Shown here in pieces: positions 21,368 through 33,590 of a stretch of DNA of 64,000 nucleotides. The stretch lies in contig JAGTXZ010000014.1 of NCBI GenBank assembly GCA_018398575.1, positions 744,001 through 808,000 of the forward strand, read 5' to 3'. The stretch is from Ampelomyces quisqualis. Lineage: Eukaryota; Ascomycota; Dothideomycetes; Pleosporales; Phaeosphaeriaceae. The notes beneath the pieces were generated by a model. That model was not told where the DNA came from. It did not search any database and worked only from the letters and a program-made list of their open reading frames with translations. The translations under genes and the position numbers were made by a program. The first letter of the stretch is position 1. The number at the start of each line of letters is the position of its first letter.

Positions 21368-22644
21368 ATGCCTTCCATCTTGAAGATTGTCCTCCCAGCG
21401 CTTGCTGCAGCTGGCTTCGCCCACGGTATGGCTGTCCTGCACTGCAATCATCTCCACACGACGAGCGCTCTGCTAACTCGGCGACCTAGCTGAATGCAGT
21501 GTTGCCGCGACCACGACCGTCCAGAACCAGGGCGATGTCGCTGCCATGACCACATGCGCAACCTTCTCCGGCAGCATCGCCATTGCTACCGGCACGACCG
21601 AGGACATTGCCCTCGGCGGCATCAAGCAATTGTCCGGCAACCTCGTCGCGCCTCCCAACTCCAACATCAGGCGCATCAGCGCGAGCGATCTTGTCAACAT
21701 TACCGGCGAGATGAACCTGGACGGCTTGACCCGCCTGAATGGCGTCGATTTCCCCCAGCTGAAGAATGTCAGCTCCATCAAGTGGAATGCGCTCCCCAAT
21801 CTCCAGAGCATTGGGTTCACTGCGCAAGTGGAGACGGCTAAGAAGATCGTCATCGAGAACACTGCTGTACGCTCCCTCAAGGGTATCAACATCGTCCAGG
21901 CCGAGTTTCTCAAGATCGCCAACAACCAGTTCGTGAACGAGATCAAGATGCAACTGGGTAACGTGTCTAACTCGCTCGACTTTTCCGACAACAACAAGGC
22001 CGTAGAGATCGAGTTGACCAACCTGATCTGGGCTAACAACTTGACTTTCCGATCCACCGGCTCCATCCTGGTTCCCTCGCTCATGAAGCTCAACGGCTCT
22101 CTCACTTTGTCCAAGAACGGCTTCGAGTCGTTCGCCGCGCCCAACCTGACTGAGGTTGGTGAGGCTATAGCGATTGTTGGCAACGACAAGATGACCAACA
22201 TCTCGTTCCCCCTCCTCACTAAGGTCAACGACAACCTGCAAATCGCCAATAACTCTGCTCTCGGGGAGGTAGACGGCTTCGCCGAGCTGAAGAGCATTGG
22301 CGGTGCCTTTGACATTAGCGGAAACATGACTGAGTAAGTTCTCCAGGCCTTCACCCTCTGGATTTGTCCTAACATGCCACAGGGTCAACACCCCCAAGCT
22401 CGACAACGTTGCTGGCGCCTTCAACCTCCAGTCATCTGGGAATATATCTTGCTCTTTCTTCCAGAACCTCAAGAACAAGAAGTTGATTGCGGGCAAGTTC
22501 TTCTGCAGTGGCTCCCTGGAGAACCCGGACGTTGCAGGAACCAGCCCCAAGTCACAAAACGGCCAGAAGGGCGCTGCATCCACACTCAGCGCAATGACCG
22601 GTGCTCTTGGTCTTGCCGCCATGGCCGCTGTTCTCTTGATCTAA
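21368..22644 (+). CDS. ecm33: GPI-anchored cell wall protein ECM33
   Basis: Exons 21368-21425, 21490-22333 and 22383-22644 encode 387 residues. The N-terminus is a signal peptide (SILKIVLPALAAAGFAHA). The body has receptor-L-domain type leucine-rich beta-helix repeats, with recurring motifs such as LSGNLVAP, LDGLTRLNGVDFPQL, NLTEVGEAIAIVGN and LKSIGGAFDISGN, and many N-glycosylation sequons. Two conserved Cys pairs lie near the N-terminus (AECS, MTTCATF) and C-terminus (ISCSFFQ, FFCSGS). The C-terminus is a GPI signal: small residues near SQNGQKGA and a hydrophobic tail ending AMAAVLLI. Role in known fungi: cell wall organisation and integrity at the plasma membrane and wall. High confidence. 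A 378-residue antisense frame across this gene is a codon-bias shadow. Confidence 0.94.
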
Positions 22645-24189
22645 AAAGCACCTGACGCAGACGTTTTTGACATGATTGCATAGACTTCACCCGAAATCCT
22701 CCTTTTCTTTGATAATGTTTGGCATTGACGGGCAATTGTCGTCATTGTGTCCAGCGCTTGAGTGTTGAAGTGGATCGGGAGATAGGTTCAATGGGTTGTG
22801 CATCACTTGTATGTATTATTTGGTATTCAGGTCGAATCACAGTAGACACTAGTCCACCGCACACGGCTGTCGGCCCTCTCTCGCTACTTGTGTTGTGGGA
22901 CTCAGTATTGGATCGGCGCAACAGATGTGTACATGCCGGTCGCGTCCTTTTCTGTGTGAATAAAATTAGATCTGTCCCAGTATCGCACGTGCGTCACTCC
23001 GTAGCCCTTTCCTTATTCGGGGATCCATGCTCCGTAGTGATTCGCTTGTGGGAGTGGGGCTGGTCTTGTCGTTGCGCCGCGTCGTTGAGTCTTCGCACAA
23101 GCATGTCGACGTAGACTCGTAGAGTCCTCGTTCACTCGAAGCGTAAGGCCGGCATCGGAGGGGGAAGCGGCTGCCCTCCTGTAGCGCTGCAGGTTACTGC
23201 GCATCAGCTCCCACCACCCTGTACCACTGGCTGTTGATACATCCTTGCCGAGTCCTGCAATGAAGGCATTCACCCCAGTCAAAATCTGCGCGGGCGGTTG
23301 CCAATCGAGAGTGTTGCAGCGGTTCGACCGCATACCAGGCAAGTGGTGTTTTGAGATTGATCTCATCTTGTCTAACCCGACTACCAAAATCTTAGAGTAG
23401 TCTAAGCCACAATGACACCTCACTTACGAATTGAGCCGACTGATCAGTCTCAGCTCCAACGCCGGGTCTATCACGCAATTAAACCCCCGTGCAGCAACAA
23501 GAGCGCTACGCCTGCACGTTCTGCGTCTGACAGCTCCATTCTGTGTGCTTTCCTCGCTTCGTCCAGACCTTTGTGTGGGCGATCTTTGAAGCGGTGCAAT
23601 TCACCTTGCATATCGTCCAGACGGGCACGAAAACGTTGCGGGTAGTCGCAAGGAGGACCATGTCTCTTCTCGCAAGGGACTCCATGTCTCTTGCCGAGCG
23701 GGTGGTGTGTTTCAGTGAAACGCGGCAAGGGAGACAGTGACGGGTCGAGAGATACCCCACAGCGTACCACATGTGGGCGCTATTTTGTCGAACCATAGCC
23801 GCTGCTCGAGGATGTCTCAATTTGGTCAAGCGTGATATATGTAGGTGCACCCCGACCCTCAATGGAGAGGGTCGTCAGAGAACCACGAATACCTAAACAG
23901 ACATAGCGTGCTACCCGCATCCGCGCCGCCGTGGCTCACTGTCTTGACGCTCGAAGCCAGGGCCATCTACCGTGAGAGGTTTTAAAGTACTTCGATGCTC
24001 CTCTCTAGATTGATACCTCCTACTTCATCACTCTTCACACTTCATCACTCTTTACACTTCATCACTCTTCACACTTCATCACTCTTTACACTTCATCACT
24101 CTTCACACTTCTACTGCAGTGTCCTTGACATCCAGAGACAAACCGACCATCTCTCCATCGTCACCTGCTTCCACCGGATCATCTTCACA
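22645..24189. other. Intergenic
   Basis: 3' flank of ECM33 and 5' region of the next gene. No protein-like frame. A 17-bp tandem repeat occupies 24022-24106. Confidence 0.55.
24022..24106. repeat. 17-bp tandem repeat, five copies, alternating variants
   Basis: Five 17-bp copies of ACTTCATCACTCTTCAC run head to tail. Copies 2 and 4 carry T in place of C (CTTTAC), so the array is a 34-bp higher-order repeat. It ends 83 bp before the ATG at 24190 and is probably in the promoter or 5' UTR. Confidence 0.92.
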
Positions 24190-25094
24190 ATGCAAAATCT
24201 TCTCCTCCCGCTACCTGTAGTGTCACAGGCATATCAAGCATCACCAAATGAGTATGTTAGTCATCTTCGAGACATTGGAGCCAAGTGGCTAACCTATGCA
24301 GTATCGTGGATCGTATACAGCTCGCACCACTCCGGAGTGATCCTTCTGTGTACCGAGTGACCCAGAGCGCGGGAATGCAGAGGCAGCACTCTGTCTCTTC
24401 AGCCACCGATTCTGGTCGATCGACCTACTATGGATCATGCTCGGATTCGCCAATCATGACGCCTTGTGCTTCTCCACAGTTCATTTCAACTACTCCTCGC
24501 AAACGTCGCTCTCAGACGTCTTCGACCTCGAGCAAGTCTTCGTTTGCTTCAAATGCCACACAGCAGAACTCTACTGGGAAAGCCCCTCGTGCAAAGCGTC
24601 AGGATCGTTACCTGTTCTCAAAGTTGGGCTCCGCAGGTGCGGCCAAGATTCCGGCCGCCAGGAAGGACCAGGGCGAGGCTGGTTCCCGGTTTGATCTCAC
24701 AGGGATGCTGGGAATGAAGCAGAATCAGCTACTGCGCATGGTCCCAGATCTCCCTGATAGAGCTCGTGTTGGAATTGGCAGAACCAGGCCCGGATGGAAG
24801 CTGCTGAACCGGAACAACATCAGCCCGGACCTCTTGAAGCCTCTACAATACAACAAGCAGGATATCCATGCCTCTGAGATTCAGGTGACTGAGGATGACG
24901 AAGAGTTATTTGATAACATCGAGTCCGAGTGCAAAGCTCATGAGCAGGAAGCGGGAGCGCTTGCGCGATCCAATCCGTCGTACGACAGCTTGATGGACTT
25001 TGTCAGGCGCACAAGCCAGACCAATCGAGCTGGACGTATCTCGTCATCGCGTCGTCGACGTGGTACCCACGACTTCCAACCACCGTTTTGTTGA
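24190..25094 (+). CDS. Uncharacterised basic protein
   Basis: Exons 24190-24251 and 24302-25094 (donor GTATGT, branch GGCTAAC, acceptor GCAG) encode 284 residues. Residues about 30-110 are Ser/Thr/Arg-rich. The middle is a more ordered region with RYLFSKLGSAGAAKIP, FDLTGMLGMKQNQLLRMVPDLP and RPGWKLLNRNNISPDLLKPL; the end is Glu-rich and then Arg-rich (SSSRRRRGTHDF). No known domain or signal peptide is recognised. The intron with a clear branch site, the conserved-looking core and good codon usage support a real gene. Function unknown. Confidence 0.7.
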
Positions 25095-28052
25095 CTTCGG
25101 TATCGCTACAACATGACGACTCCCGAGGTCTCTCTCATCTGTGTGGGAATTTGACGAGCATTTTAGCGTGTATTGAGTCTTGGAGCGATTACGCTTTGGT
25201 TTCAAAAGTTTTGTCCTTTGAATCATTCAATGTATTGGTAGTATCTTTTTGGTCTATTTGCGTGGCGTACTGGTGGTGTTTTTTGCCTGTCTGTCTCTCT
25301 CTCTCTCTCTCTCTCTACATGTACACTGTGCCCATCGTGGCTATCATGACTTCCTTCTTTCGATACTGATGACCTCATGACAAGGGACATATTAATGACG
25401 ACCTGTACGACGATTGAGAAAGGTGTATTGGTAAAACGCAAATATTGGTATATAATGGTGAAAGCAGATGCACTGCGACCACATCTGGAAGTTACAACAC
25501 ATGTCTCTCCCACACAACTTTCCCCTACTTGCCTGTGACGTCTTTCCCACCCCGCTTCTCATTCTTCTCGAAATGTCTCATGTTGCATCAATCTTGACAC
25601 GAGTACCACATGAGCATGCAGTCAAAGCTGCATCGCTTGTCCGTTTCTCGTTGCAGCGATGATCTACCTGCGACGATATCTCACAACATACTGTGCATCT
25701 CCCAAAGGACGACATGGAGGCGGTCAGTAGGTATCGGAAGCACCCCTGCTAGAGCGTTGAGCGGAATCCTTCCCCCATGCCGAGACGGGATGGGAAGATA
25801 CAAAGCTCCGTCCCACCAACGACAGTGGTCCAAGACACTGCCGCGCAGACCGATCAATGTACATAGGAACCTGGCATGGAGCTTCGAGACACGACCACAG
25901 GTGTCCTCAGTCCATGGCCGCTACATAGACTGTGGATCAGGACGTTTCGGATGATTTTGCCGTCTGGACGTGCATATGCTGCCGCACATTGCCCGGACAG
26001 ATGCTTGCCCCACAACCTGATGCTAATCATGGAAGATGTCCATGTCCAGACGACCAAGGTGGTTCGATGCTATCGGCCCTTCGCAACAACATGGCGCGAC
26101 TTGTCACACTCAGGTTCATGTCGACGGGGCCTGTTCCAGAATTGGAAACGGGGAAAAAAGTGGCGTGGTGGCCGATCTGGAAGGCGTGGCTGGCGGCTTG
26201 TCGCAGCAGACTCGATAGACGACAGGTCGCGGTCTGAGACAGGGTCGTCATGTCAGGCTCGACATGAGTGAAGAGGGAGATGAATGATGCACGCCACAGC
26301 TCCACCCGCTCGACACCATGTCCTTGTATGACCACGTTCTGCAGTCCTTTTGATGTACATACTATATGTATGCATTGATGCGAATGCTCGACTTGCCCAT
26401 GGAGTGACAGATCGTGGTGGGCGGACTTGCTCGCGACTTGATGGCTGCGGGGAAGCACATCCCCGGCGCCCCGCTCCGTAAAAGGATGGGTTTGATGCGG
26501 CTTTGGGAAGTCTTACAGGGTTCCCGACCGCAAGCTACCTAGTCCCGGGACTATGGAGATGTCTTGTAGCGGTGAGCAGAGGGGCAAGGCGAGAGGGCAT
26601 ACTCTGGTTACACGTACGGACTCTACTTCCGATGACTAGAGATTGTTGCAGCCTTGCCCCTACTGTGGTTCTCGCACTCGGGCCTTCTTACCACCGGCTG
26701 CGTGCATGAGAACTGACACATGCGGTGCTGCGGGTACACACTGCTTTGGGGCAAGACGCCATTCAGCAACTTGGGTGAAGTATCGTGTTGGGGTTCGTGT
26801 CGTGACAGGTTTCCCAAGCGCACACAGTTGACGCCGTATCATCTTCACCTGTCCGCACTCGGTAGCGTTACACGAGAAGTCTCCTTCCCATTCCAGCCAA
26901 GGTGGTCAGTGAAAAGGGCCGTTCTCGGAACTCCAACGGCGCATACATATCATCCACGATCTCGACAGCTCGCTCTCAGCGTGGTGCATCGGTTGCCATG
27001 CTCGCTCCCCAAGTACAACCCACTCCAATGTGGGCGAGCATGCGGGCACTGATGATTCAGGCCGCACCGTTGCAGCACGGCTGAGACAAGATGCAATGCT
27101 ACAGTGCAGTAGGTAGACGGAAAGAAGCTCTGGGGATGAACGTTTGTGCGCGCGATTCCGTCGCCGGGTGATTCTCGGTACCTCTGGCGGGTGGACAGTC
27201 ACATGCCCAGCGTGGTGACGTGAAGAGGCAGAGTCACGCTGCTGCGAGTATTCACTCTCGGCTGTACGGAGTACTTACTGTAGGTACTCGGTATGTATAC
27301 TCTCTCTCACGTTGCATAACAAGCCGGATTTAAGCTCCTTACAAAAGTAACGACTGCAGACGCAACAGCAAAGTAAAAAAGAGAAAAAACGCTATGCAAT
27401 CTATACAAGTGAAATCTTTACTGCTACGCACTTTCTAAATAAATTGTTTGTATAGCTGAGGACGTTGCTGTGTTGCGCTGTGGCTTTGGTGTGTGAGCTT
27501 ACATCTGACTTATTATGAGACATAAGAGACTCTGATACTCTGATACTTGACAACAATGTTTCGACGGCTGTGGCGCCGATACCCTAGCGCCTCATCGCCG
27601 TGCATCCAGCAAATGACATGACGTACCCTGGGCAGGGGTGTCTGTCGCGACTCTGTTTGTTTACGGTGATGAAGAGACAGTCAACAAGAGGCATCGAGTT
27701 GAGCGCACCACGATACGGGCTGATTGAGACGGCTGGACCCAGATTAAGCTCTTCATCTTGTCTGCCGCAATTCACGGCAGTTGGCAGTGCGAGGGTCCGC
27801 TCACTCTTTCCCCTTCACTCAGCCACTTCCTCGTCTCCTCACCGCACAATCTAGACGATTCTGCGCGCCGGCGCACCCGCCGCAGACCTGGATTCCCCAC
27901 CCTCCAAAGCTTCTCCCCTGCACCTCCAACGGCAGCGGCAACGAAGCAACACCGAAACCCTCCGCGAGCGCAGCATATCGGTGCGCATCTCACAAGCAAG
28001 AGGACACGGCGACGACGACGCACACGACAACCGCACATCCTCACCAGTCGAG
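25095..28052. other. Long intergenic stretch
   Basis: About 3 kb with no supported gene. It contains a TC dinucleotide run near 25295-25316 and a TACGGAGTAC motif at 27265-27274. Frames between 25.6 and 27.1 kb lack protein-like composition. The last 250 bp before 28053 are probably the Anp1 promoter and 5' UTR. Confidence 0.5.
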
Positions 28053-29387
28053 ATGCTGCTGGGAAAGAGTTACTCGTGGAAGGGCGCCAGATCCCGGCTG
28101 CCTCCGTCACGGCAGGTCTTGCACTTCATACGGAATCCTAGGGTCTTGTTGTCGTGCGGCCTGTTTCTGCTCGTCATCCTGCTTTGGCGGTCAGTAGGCT
28201 CGGCTGCTGGAGAGGTACAGAGGTATGCTACCCGGCAGGTGCACCTGGTTTACCGGATGCCACGGCTGACTTTCAAGGTCTAGGTTCTACTGCTTCGGCC
28301 CCTCGAAGCCACCGAACCGCATGACGCCCAACGAAGCCGAAGACTGGCAGGCCCATACGTCGACGCCCGTACTGTTCAACCACCACACCCCAGTCAAGAT
28401 CAACAACACCGACATCCAGTACGTCGACCTCAATGACATCCACTCGACTACCAACGCTGTTCAGAACAAAGAGCGCGTTCTCATCGCCACGCCTCTGCGC
28501 GATGCTTCCAGGTTCCTTCCCGCGTACTTCGACCTGCTCACACAGCTCACCTATCCACATGAGCTCGTCGACCTCGCCTTTCTTGTTGGTGACTCTACCG
28601 ATGATACGCTAGCAACACTCGCAATAGAGCTTGATCGGGTGCAGAAAAACCCAGATGTCGCATTCCACTCGACCCTTGTGGTACAGAAGGACTTTGGTGT
28701 GAGAGTTTCGCAGAGCGTCCAAGATCGCCACGGTTTTGCAGCCCAGGGACCGAGGCGAAAAGCCATGGGTAGAGCTCGTAATTATCTCCTGACGTCCGCA
28801 CTGAAGCCCGAACACAGCTGGGTGTACTGGCGGGACGTGGACATTGAGGACAGCTCGGCTACGATTATCGAGGACTTTGTGGCGCATGACAGGGATGTAC
28901 TGGTTCCCAACGTCTGGTTCCATCGGTACGAAGAGCAGAACGGCAAGATGGTCGACATTGAAGGACGCTGTAATTTCTTGTCCTTTCCGTCTCGGTGCAC
29001 ATTATACTAACACGCACAGTCGACTACAACTCGTGGCAAGAATCGCCCGAAGGCCTCGCCCTCGCCTCCTCGATGGCCAAGAATGTCATTCTTGCAGAAG
29101 GGTACAAGCAATTCCCGACAAACCGCAAGTACATGGCCCTCATGGGCGACTGGCGCGGCAACAAGGACGAGGAAATCCCCCTTGATGGCATTGGAGGCGT
29201 CAACATCATTGTAAAAGCAGACGTCCACCGATCGGGCATCAACTTCCCGTGCTACTCGTTTGAGAATCAAGCTGAAACGGAGGGCTTTGCGAAGATGGCA
29301 AAGCGTGCTGGGTATGGTGTGTACGGCCTGCCAAACTACATTGTCTGGCATACCGACACAGAAGAGCCGCAAGGCAACATGGTCTGA
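28053..29387 (+). CDS. anp1: Mannan polymerase II subunit Anp1 (alpha-1,6-mannosyltransferase family GT62)
   Basis: Exons 28053-28222, 28284-28969 and 29020-29387 encode 407 residues. The protein is type II: a short basic cytosolic tail, a membrane anchor at residues 31-46 (VLLSCGLFLLVILLWR), then the luminal domain. GT62 motifs are RVLIATPLRDA, LTYPHELVDLAFLVGDSTDDT, HGFAAQGPRRKAMGRARNYLL, HSWVYWRDVDIED (DxD at 241-243), FDYNSWQES, GGVNIIVKADVHRSGINFPCY and GLPNYIVWH. The VDLNDI and NHHTPVKIN stretch fits the Anp1 branch rather than Mnn9 or Van1. Role: in the cis-Golgi, elongation of the alpha-1,6-mannan backbone as part of the mannan polymerase complex. It converges on the SPF45-like gene. 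High confidence in family, good for Anp1. Confidence 0.93.
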
Positions 29388-29873
29388 GCAGGCATGGAAA
29401 CGAGACAAAGAAATGTGACGCATATGACGGAGTTTTGGGGGAGGCGTTTTCTAACTTATCACGACACTTGCATCTCTTTATGTGGGCAGCATTTACATGG
29501 CGAGTCGATGCATTACCTGCGATATACCCAGCTCGTTCGCAGTCGGGAAAGGGAGACGAATTATGGAGACACACACAGTACACGTTTCGAAGCATACTTT
29601 CGAGTATGAGATAATGTACATGACATGCCAGTTTGAATCAACTCCAATTTTTGAGATGGAGGTACGCGCCAATCATTGTACCCACCAAATCACCCTGCAG
29701 ACAGTCCAAACGACGATTTTCCCTCTGGTTGAAGACAAAACATGCCAAGGACTTATACAAACCAAATCCCACCAAAGTCAACCAAGCCATCCTGTACGAA
29801 TGCCAAAGTTTTTGACCATGGCCTGCTCATGCTGTCTTGTACTGCCTTCACGTCTAGTCTAGATGGCAGGACC
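29388..29873. other. Convergent 3' intergenic region
   Basis: Between the stop codons of Anp1 (+) and the SPF45-like gene (-). Both 3' UTRs should lie here. No gene supported. Confidence 0.6.
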
Positions 29874-31541
29874 TCAATGCTCCCAAATCCCAGCATGGAA
29901 CTTTTTCTCATCGTAGAACTTTGCGCCAATCTTCCTGCCCCTAAACTCGAAGCCTTCGTCGAAGCGATTGACAGCCTGGATTGCATGTGAGCGAGGAGAA
30001 CAACGACGGGTGAAATGATATCAAGGGCAAGGAAAGGGGACGTACGTTAAGAGCGCTCATGACGGATTCAAACTTGACGTAAACAACGCCGTCTTTGTTC
30101 GATTCGTCAATCTGGACTTGTTGGACGGGGCCAAACTATACTGGGAGTCAGTATGGACATGTGAGGAATAACAAGGGCCATTGGGGACGTGCCTTTGCGC
30201 TAAATATCTCGCCCAGGTCCTGCCTTATACCGCCATCATTGCGCTGCGCATTCTCGTTCCAGTCCATCCCATCGACACAGCCCCATGTAACCACAACATT
30301 CGACTCTTCGCCAAATTTGCCCGGTCCGTCCTTTGAAGTGCGCATGCCGCCGCGAACGTCCCAGACTTGTTGGGATTTGACCTTGCCGCCTTCGTCGTCG
30401 AGCGTACTTGCGCTCTGGGGAACTTTGCGCATCTTGACTTCGAGGTGGGTGACTACGCCGTCGTTGTTCTTGCCGAGACCCTGGCCCTTGACGTAGCCCA
30501 TCTTGGCCATCATGGCTTCTGCTTTGCTGATCTTGGGTCGCTTAGCAGGACGCTCTTCGGAGACTGGCTCATCGGCATCACGCATTGGCATGTCGAGGCG
30601 CTCGAAGCGGACAGGTGGTGCTGATATGGTCGCGCCAGCATAACGGACGGGTGGGGCAGAAATAGTTGCATTCTGGTAAGCAGTCTGACTTGCGGAAGTA
30701 CCCGGCGCTGGTGGAGGTGGCGAGAGACTTGAAGCAGGTAGGGGTGGCGGCGGAGGGTACAATTCTGTACGCTGTTCTGACGGCGGCGGCGATGCTTGGT
30801 CTGGCGCGACTGATGGCGGTGGCGCCAACGAAGGCTTTGCGGCTACTGCGCTGGCTGTTTGTGGACTGGACGATGAATCTGGTTGAGAAGAGTGGGAGGC
30901 TTCGCTAGCTTCACGCGACTTGGCCGCTGCGTGTCGCAAGAAGGCATTGAAGTCGTCCTTTTTCCTGGTGTAGCCACCACTTGCCCGGTACGCTTTGAGG
31001 TTCGAATAGCGTTCAGGCTTGTGAGGGGCCGTGGGATTCCAGTATCCGAACTGCTTGTGGAACTTCTTCATGTCCTTCTTTCGCTGCCTCTCCTCGTACT
31101 GGCGCTGTCGCCTATCCTCCAAGATGGCAGCATCGTCGTCAATAGTGTTGCGGTAGTAGTCGATGCCGTGCTGCTGGGTGGCAGTGGCGGGGGCAGCTGC
31201 ACCTGACGCGCTGGCAGACACAACGGGCATGAGTGGCTTCTTCACGGCGGGGCCGGCCTTTTTGGCTTGCGGGCGCTTGATGTTGTGCGGGTTGTGAAAG
31301 TTGGAAGCTGCACAATCACATAAGTCGTGGTCAATCGTTAAGGTGCGGAGCAAAGCAAGTAGATACCAGGTGCTTTCCTCTGCTGCTCGGCCTTGGCCTG
31401 CTCTTGGGTGAATTTGACGGGAGCAGCAGAGGCGACGGTTGCTTGAGCGTATGGATTCGGAAGGCCCGTCTGAGCGTATGGGTTGGGAAGTCCATATGGA
31501 TTGGGCAGGCCCTGCGGCTTCTGCGAGTTCTGGGAAGCCAT
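29874..31541 (-). CDS. SPF45/RBM17-like splicing factor with G-patch and C-terminal RRM (UHM)
   Basis: Exons 31541-31367, 31307-30193, 30135-30046 and 29975-29874 encode 493 residues. The N-terminus has three GLPNPY repeats; the middle is Pro/Ser-rich with a charged coiled segment (RQRQYEERQRKKDMKKF) and a duplicated ATISAPPVR. The G-patch is at about residues 320-353 (MAKMGYVKGQGLGKNNDGVV). The C-terminus is an RRM of U2AF-homology type, with DLGEIFSAKFGPV, VYVKFES and FRGRKIGAKFYDEKKF. Role by family: 3' splice-site recognition and second-step splicing in the nucleus. Intron 2 (30192-30136) has a GC donor (AAG|GCACGT) with a good branch site (ACTGACT); only this phase joins the RRM halves. 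Divergent from PCS60 across 443 bp. Confidence 0.88.
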
Positions 31542-31584
31542 GCTGTTAGCAGTGTTGTGCGTGCAGGCGCCGCTGCGAACAAGG

Positions 31585-31640
31585 CAAGTGGTGTTGGTGG
31601 TGGTGTTGGTGGTGGTGGTGGTGTTGTTGCTGTTGTTGAG
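31585..31640. repeat. GTT/GGT trinucleotide-rich tract
   Basis: An impure run of GGT, GTT and GTG triplets directly upstream of the SPF45-like ATG (31541), likely in its 5' UTR or promoter. Confidence 0.75.
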
Positions 31641-31984
31641 AGAGGTACGCTGTGAGATGGTGGCATATGGTAAATGAGTACGGAGAAATAGAAGACGTGA
31701 CGGAATGTGGCCGCGTTCATGCAGCCAGCCAGCAAACGACCCCCCACGCTAAGCCTCATGTCGACGCAAGGACCATGGCATCGCTCTCGCGTCATGCACG
31801 CGATGCGCCCGGTGTTCCACGGAAAGACGGCCTGGGCTAGCAAAGGCGATCGCTAATCACATAGACACTCTTCATCAGCTGGCTCTGGTGCGCCTCGCGG
31901 TTTGAGAGACTTCCATGATGAGCCATCGCACAAGAGTTACTCGATAAGCACCACTCATCCTTATCTGCTATATACCTAGACATC

Positions 31985-33590
31985 ATGTCGCCTACTACCC
32001 TAGCCAATGCCTTCTCCAAGGACTCCTCAGCGACTGCCGTCATCGTACCTGGCAGTCCCGCCCTTCATGTCTCTTACCAGATGCTGTCTGCCGACGTGAA
32101 AGCTTTCCAGCAGCAATTGGCGAGTGTCGGAGTGTCTGCGCAAGCAGCGGTACGTAGCATCCCTCACCAGACACGTGATGAGGCACGTATTGACTTCACC
32201 CTCTCTCTAGGTCTCCATCGCGCTTCCCAATACGTACGAGTTCATCGTCTCTTTCATCGCAGCATCATGGCAGCGAGCGATTGCAGCGCCCCTGAACCCT
32301 GCATACAAGCAGTCGGAATTCGAGTTCTACATCGACGACCTCAGTTCTGCGATAGCGTTGGTGCCCAAGGGCGCGTTTGTGCAGGATGCAGCGGCTGTAC
32401 GAGCAGCGCGCAAATACAATGCTGCTATCGCCGAATGCTACTACAATGGCAACGAGGTGGTACTAGACGTCAAGGAGACCGGCAAGCTGGCCAGCAAGAG
32501 AGCGCCGCTGGAAACTGCGCAACCCGACGACGTTGCGCTGGTCCTCCATACCTCCGGTACCACAGGGCGTCCTAAGGCTGTGCCGCTTACACATCGTAAC
32601 CTGCTGCGGACCATGGTGAACATCCAGGGAACCTATCAACTGACGCCCAAGGATCGCACCATGTTGGTCATGCCTCTGTTCCACGTTCATGGCTTGCTGG
32701 CCGGTTTCCTTGCGCCGTTGGCCTCGGGTGGTTCCGTTGTTGTGCCACTCAAGTTCAGCGCTTCTGTATTTTGGAAGGACTTTGCAGACCACAAGGCCAA
32801 CTGGTACACCGCGGTTCCTACGATCCACCAGATCTTACTCAAAAACCCGATTCCGAGCCCGAGACCGGACATTCGCTTCATCCGGTCATGCTCCTCTCCG
32901 CTTTCACCCAAAACCTTCCATGAGCTCGAGAAGGCTCTAGGCGCACCTGTGCTGGAGGCCTATGCCATGACCGAAGCAGCCCACCAAATGACGAGCAACC
33001 CACTGCCTCCAGGTCACCGTAAGCCTGGAAGTGTGGGTATAGGCCAAGGCGTTGAGGTCAAAATTCTCAACGATTCGGGCGACGAAGCACCTCGAGGCAA
33101 AGAGGCAGAGATCTGCATCCGCGGTGAGAATGTAACGAAGGGCTACTTGAACAACCCCTCTGCAAATGCGACCTCTTTCACCAAGGGCGGCTTCTTCCGT
33201 ACTGGAGACCAAGGTTTCCAAGACGCTGAAGGCTACGTGATCATCACTGGCAGGATCAAGGAGTTGATCAACAAGGGAGGGGAGAAGATCAGTCCTATCG
33301 AGCTGGACAATGTCATTGCGCAACACCCGGCCGTGTCCGAGGCTGTCAGCTTCGCAATCGAAGACGAGATGTATGGTCAGGATGTTGGCCTGGCTGTCGT
33401 CGTCAATGATGGCCAGACTCTCAACGCGGGAGAGCTAAAGACGTGGCTGTCTGACCGTCTCGCAAAGTTCAAAATGCCCAAGAAGATCTTCTTCACTGAC
33501 ATCATGCCCAAGACTGCTACTGGAAAGATCCAGAGGCGCCTTGTCGCCGAGGCCATGCTCAAGAAGGAGCAGTCACAAGCCAAGCTGTAG
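31985..33590 (+). CDS. pcs60: Peroxisomal AMP-forming acyl/oxalyl-CoA synthetase PCS60
   Basis: Exons 31985-32149 and 32211-33590 (donor GTACGT, acceptor TCTAG) encode 514 residues. ANL-superfamily motifs are present: LHTSGTTGRPKAVPLTH (about 167-183, phosphate-binding loop), EAYAMTEAAHQM, the FRTGDQG hinge-side Asp, GRIKELINKGGEKISPIEL, and the catalytic Lys region PKTATGKIQRR. The C-terminus is SQAKL, whose final AKL is a PTS1 peroxisome signal. Similarity in motifs and length fits yeast Pcs60/Fat2 and plant AAE3, which ligate CoA to oxalate in an ATP-dependent route of oxalate degradation. Peroxisomal targeting is read directly from the end of the protein; the substrate is inferred from family. 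Confidence 0.92.

Noticed and set aside
21486..22622. 378-residue minus-strand frame opposite ECM33
   Set aside because: It mirrors the codon bias of ECM33, spans its intron and exon 3 without splice logic, and has no recognisable domain.
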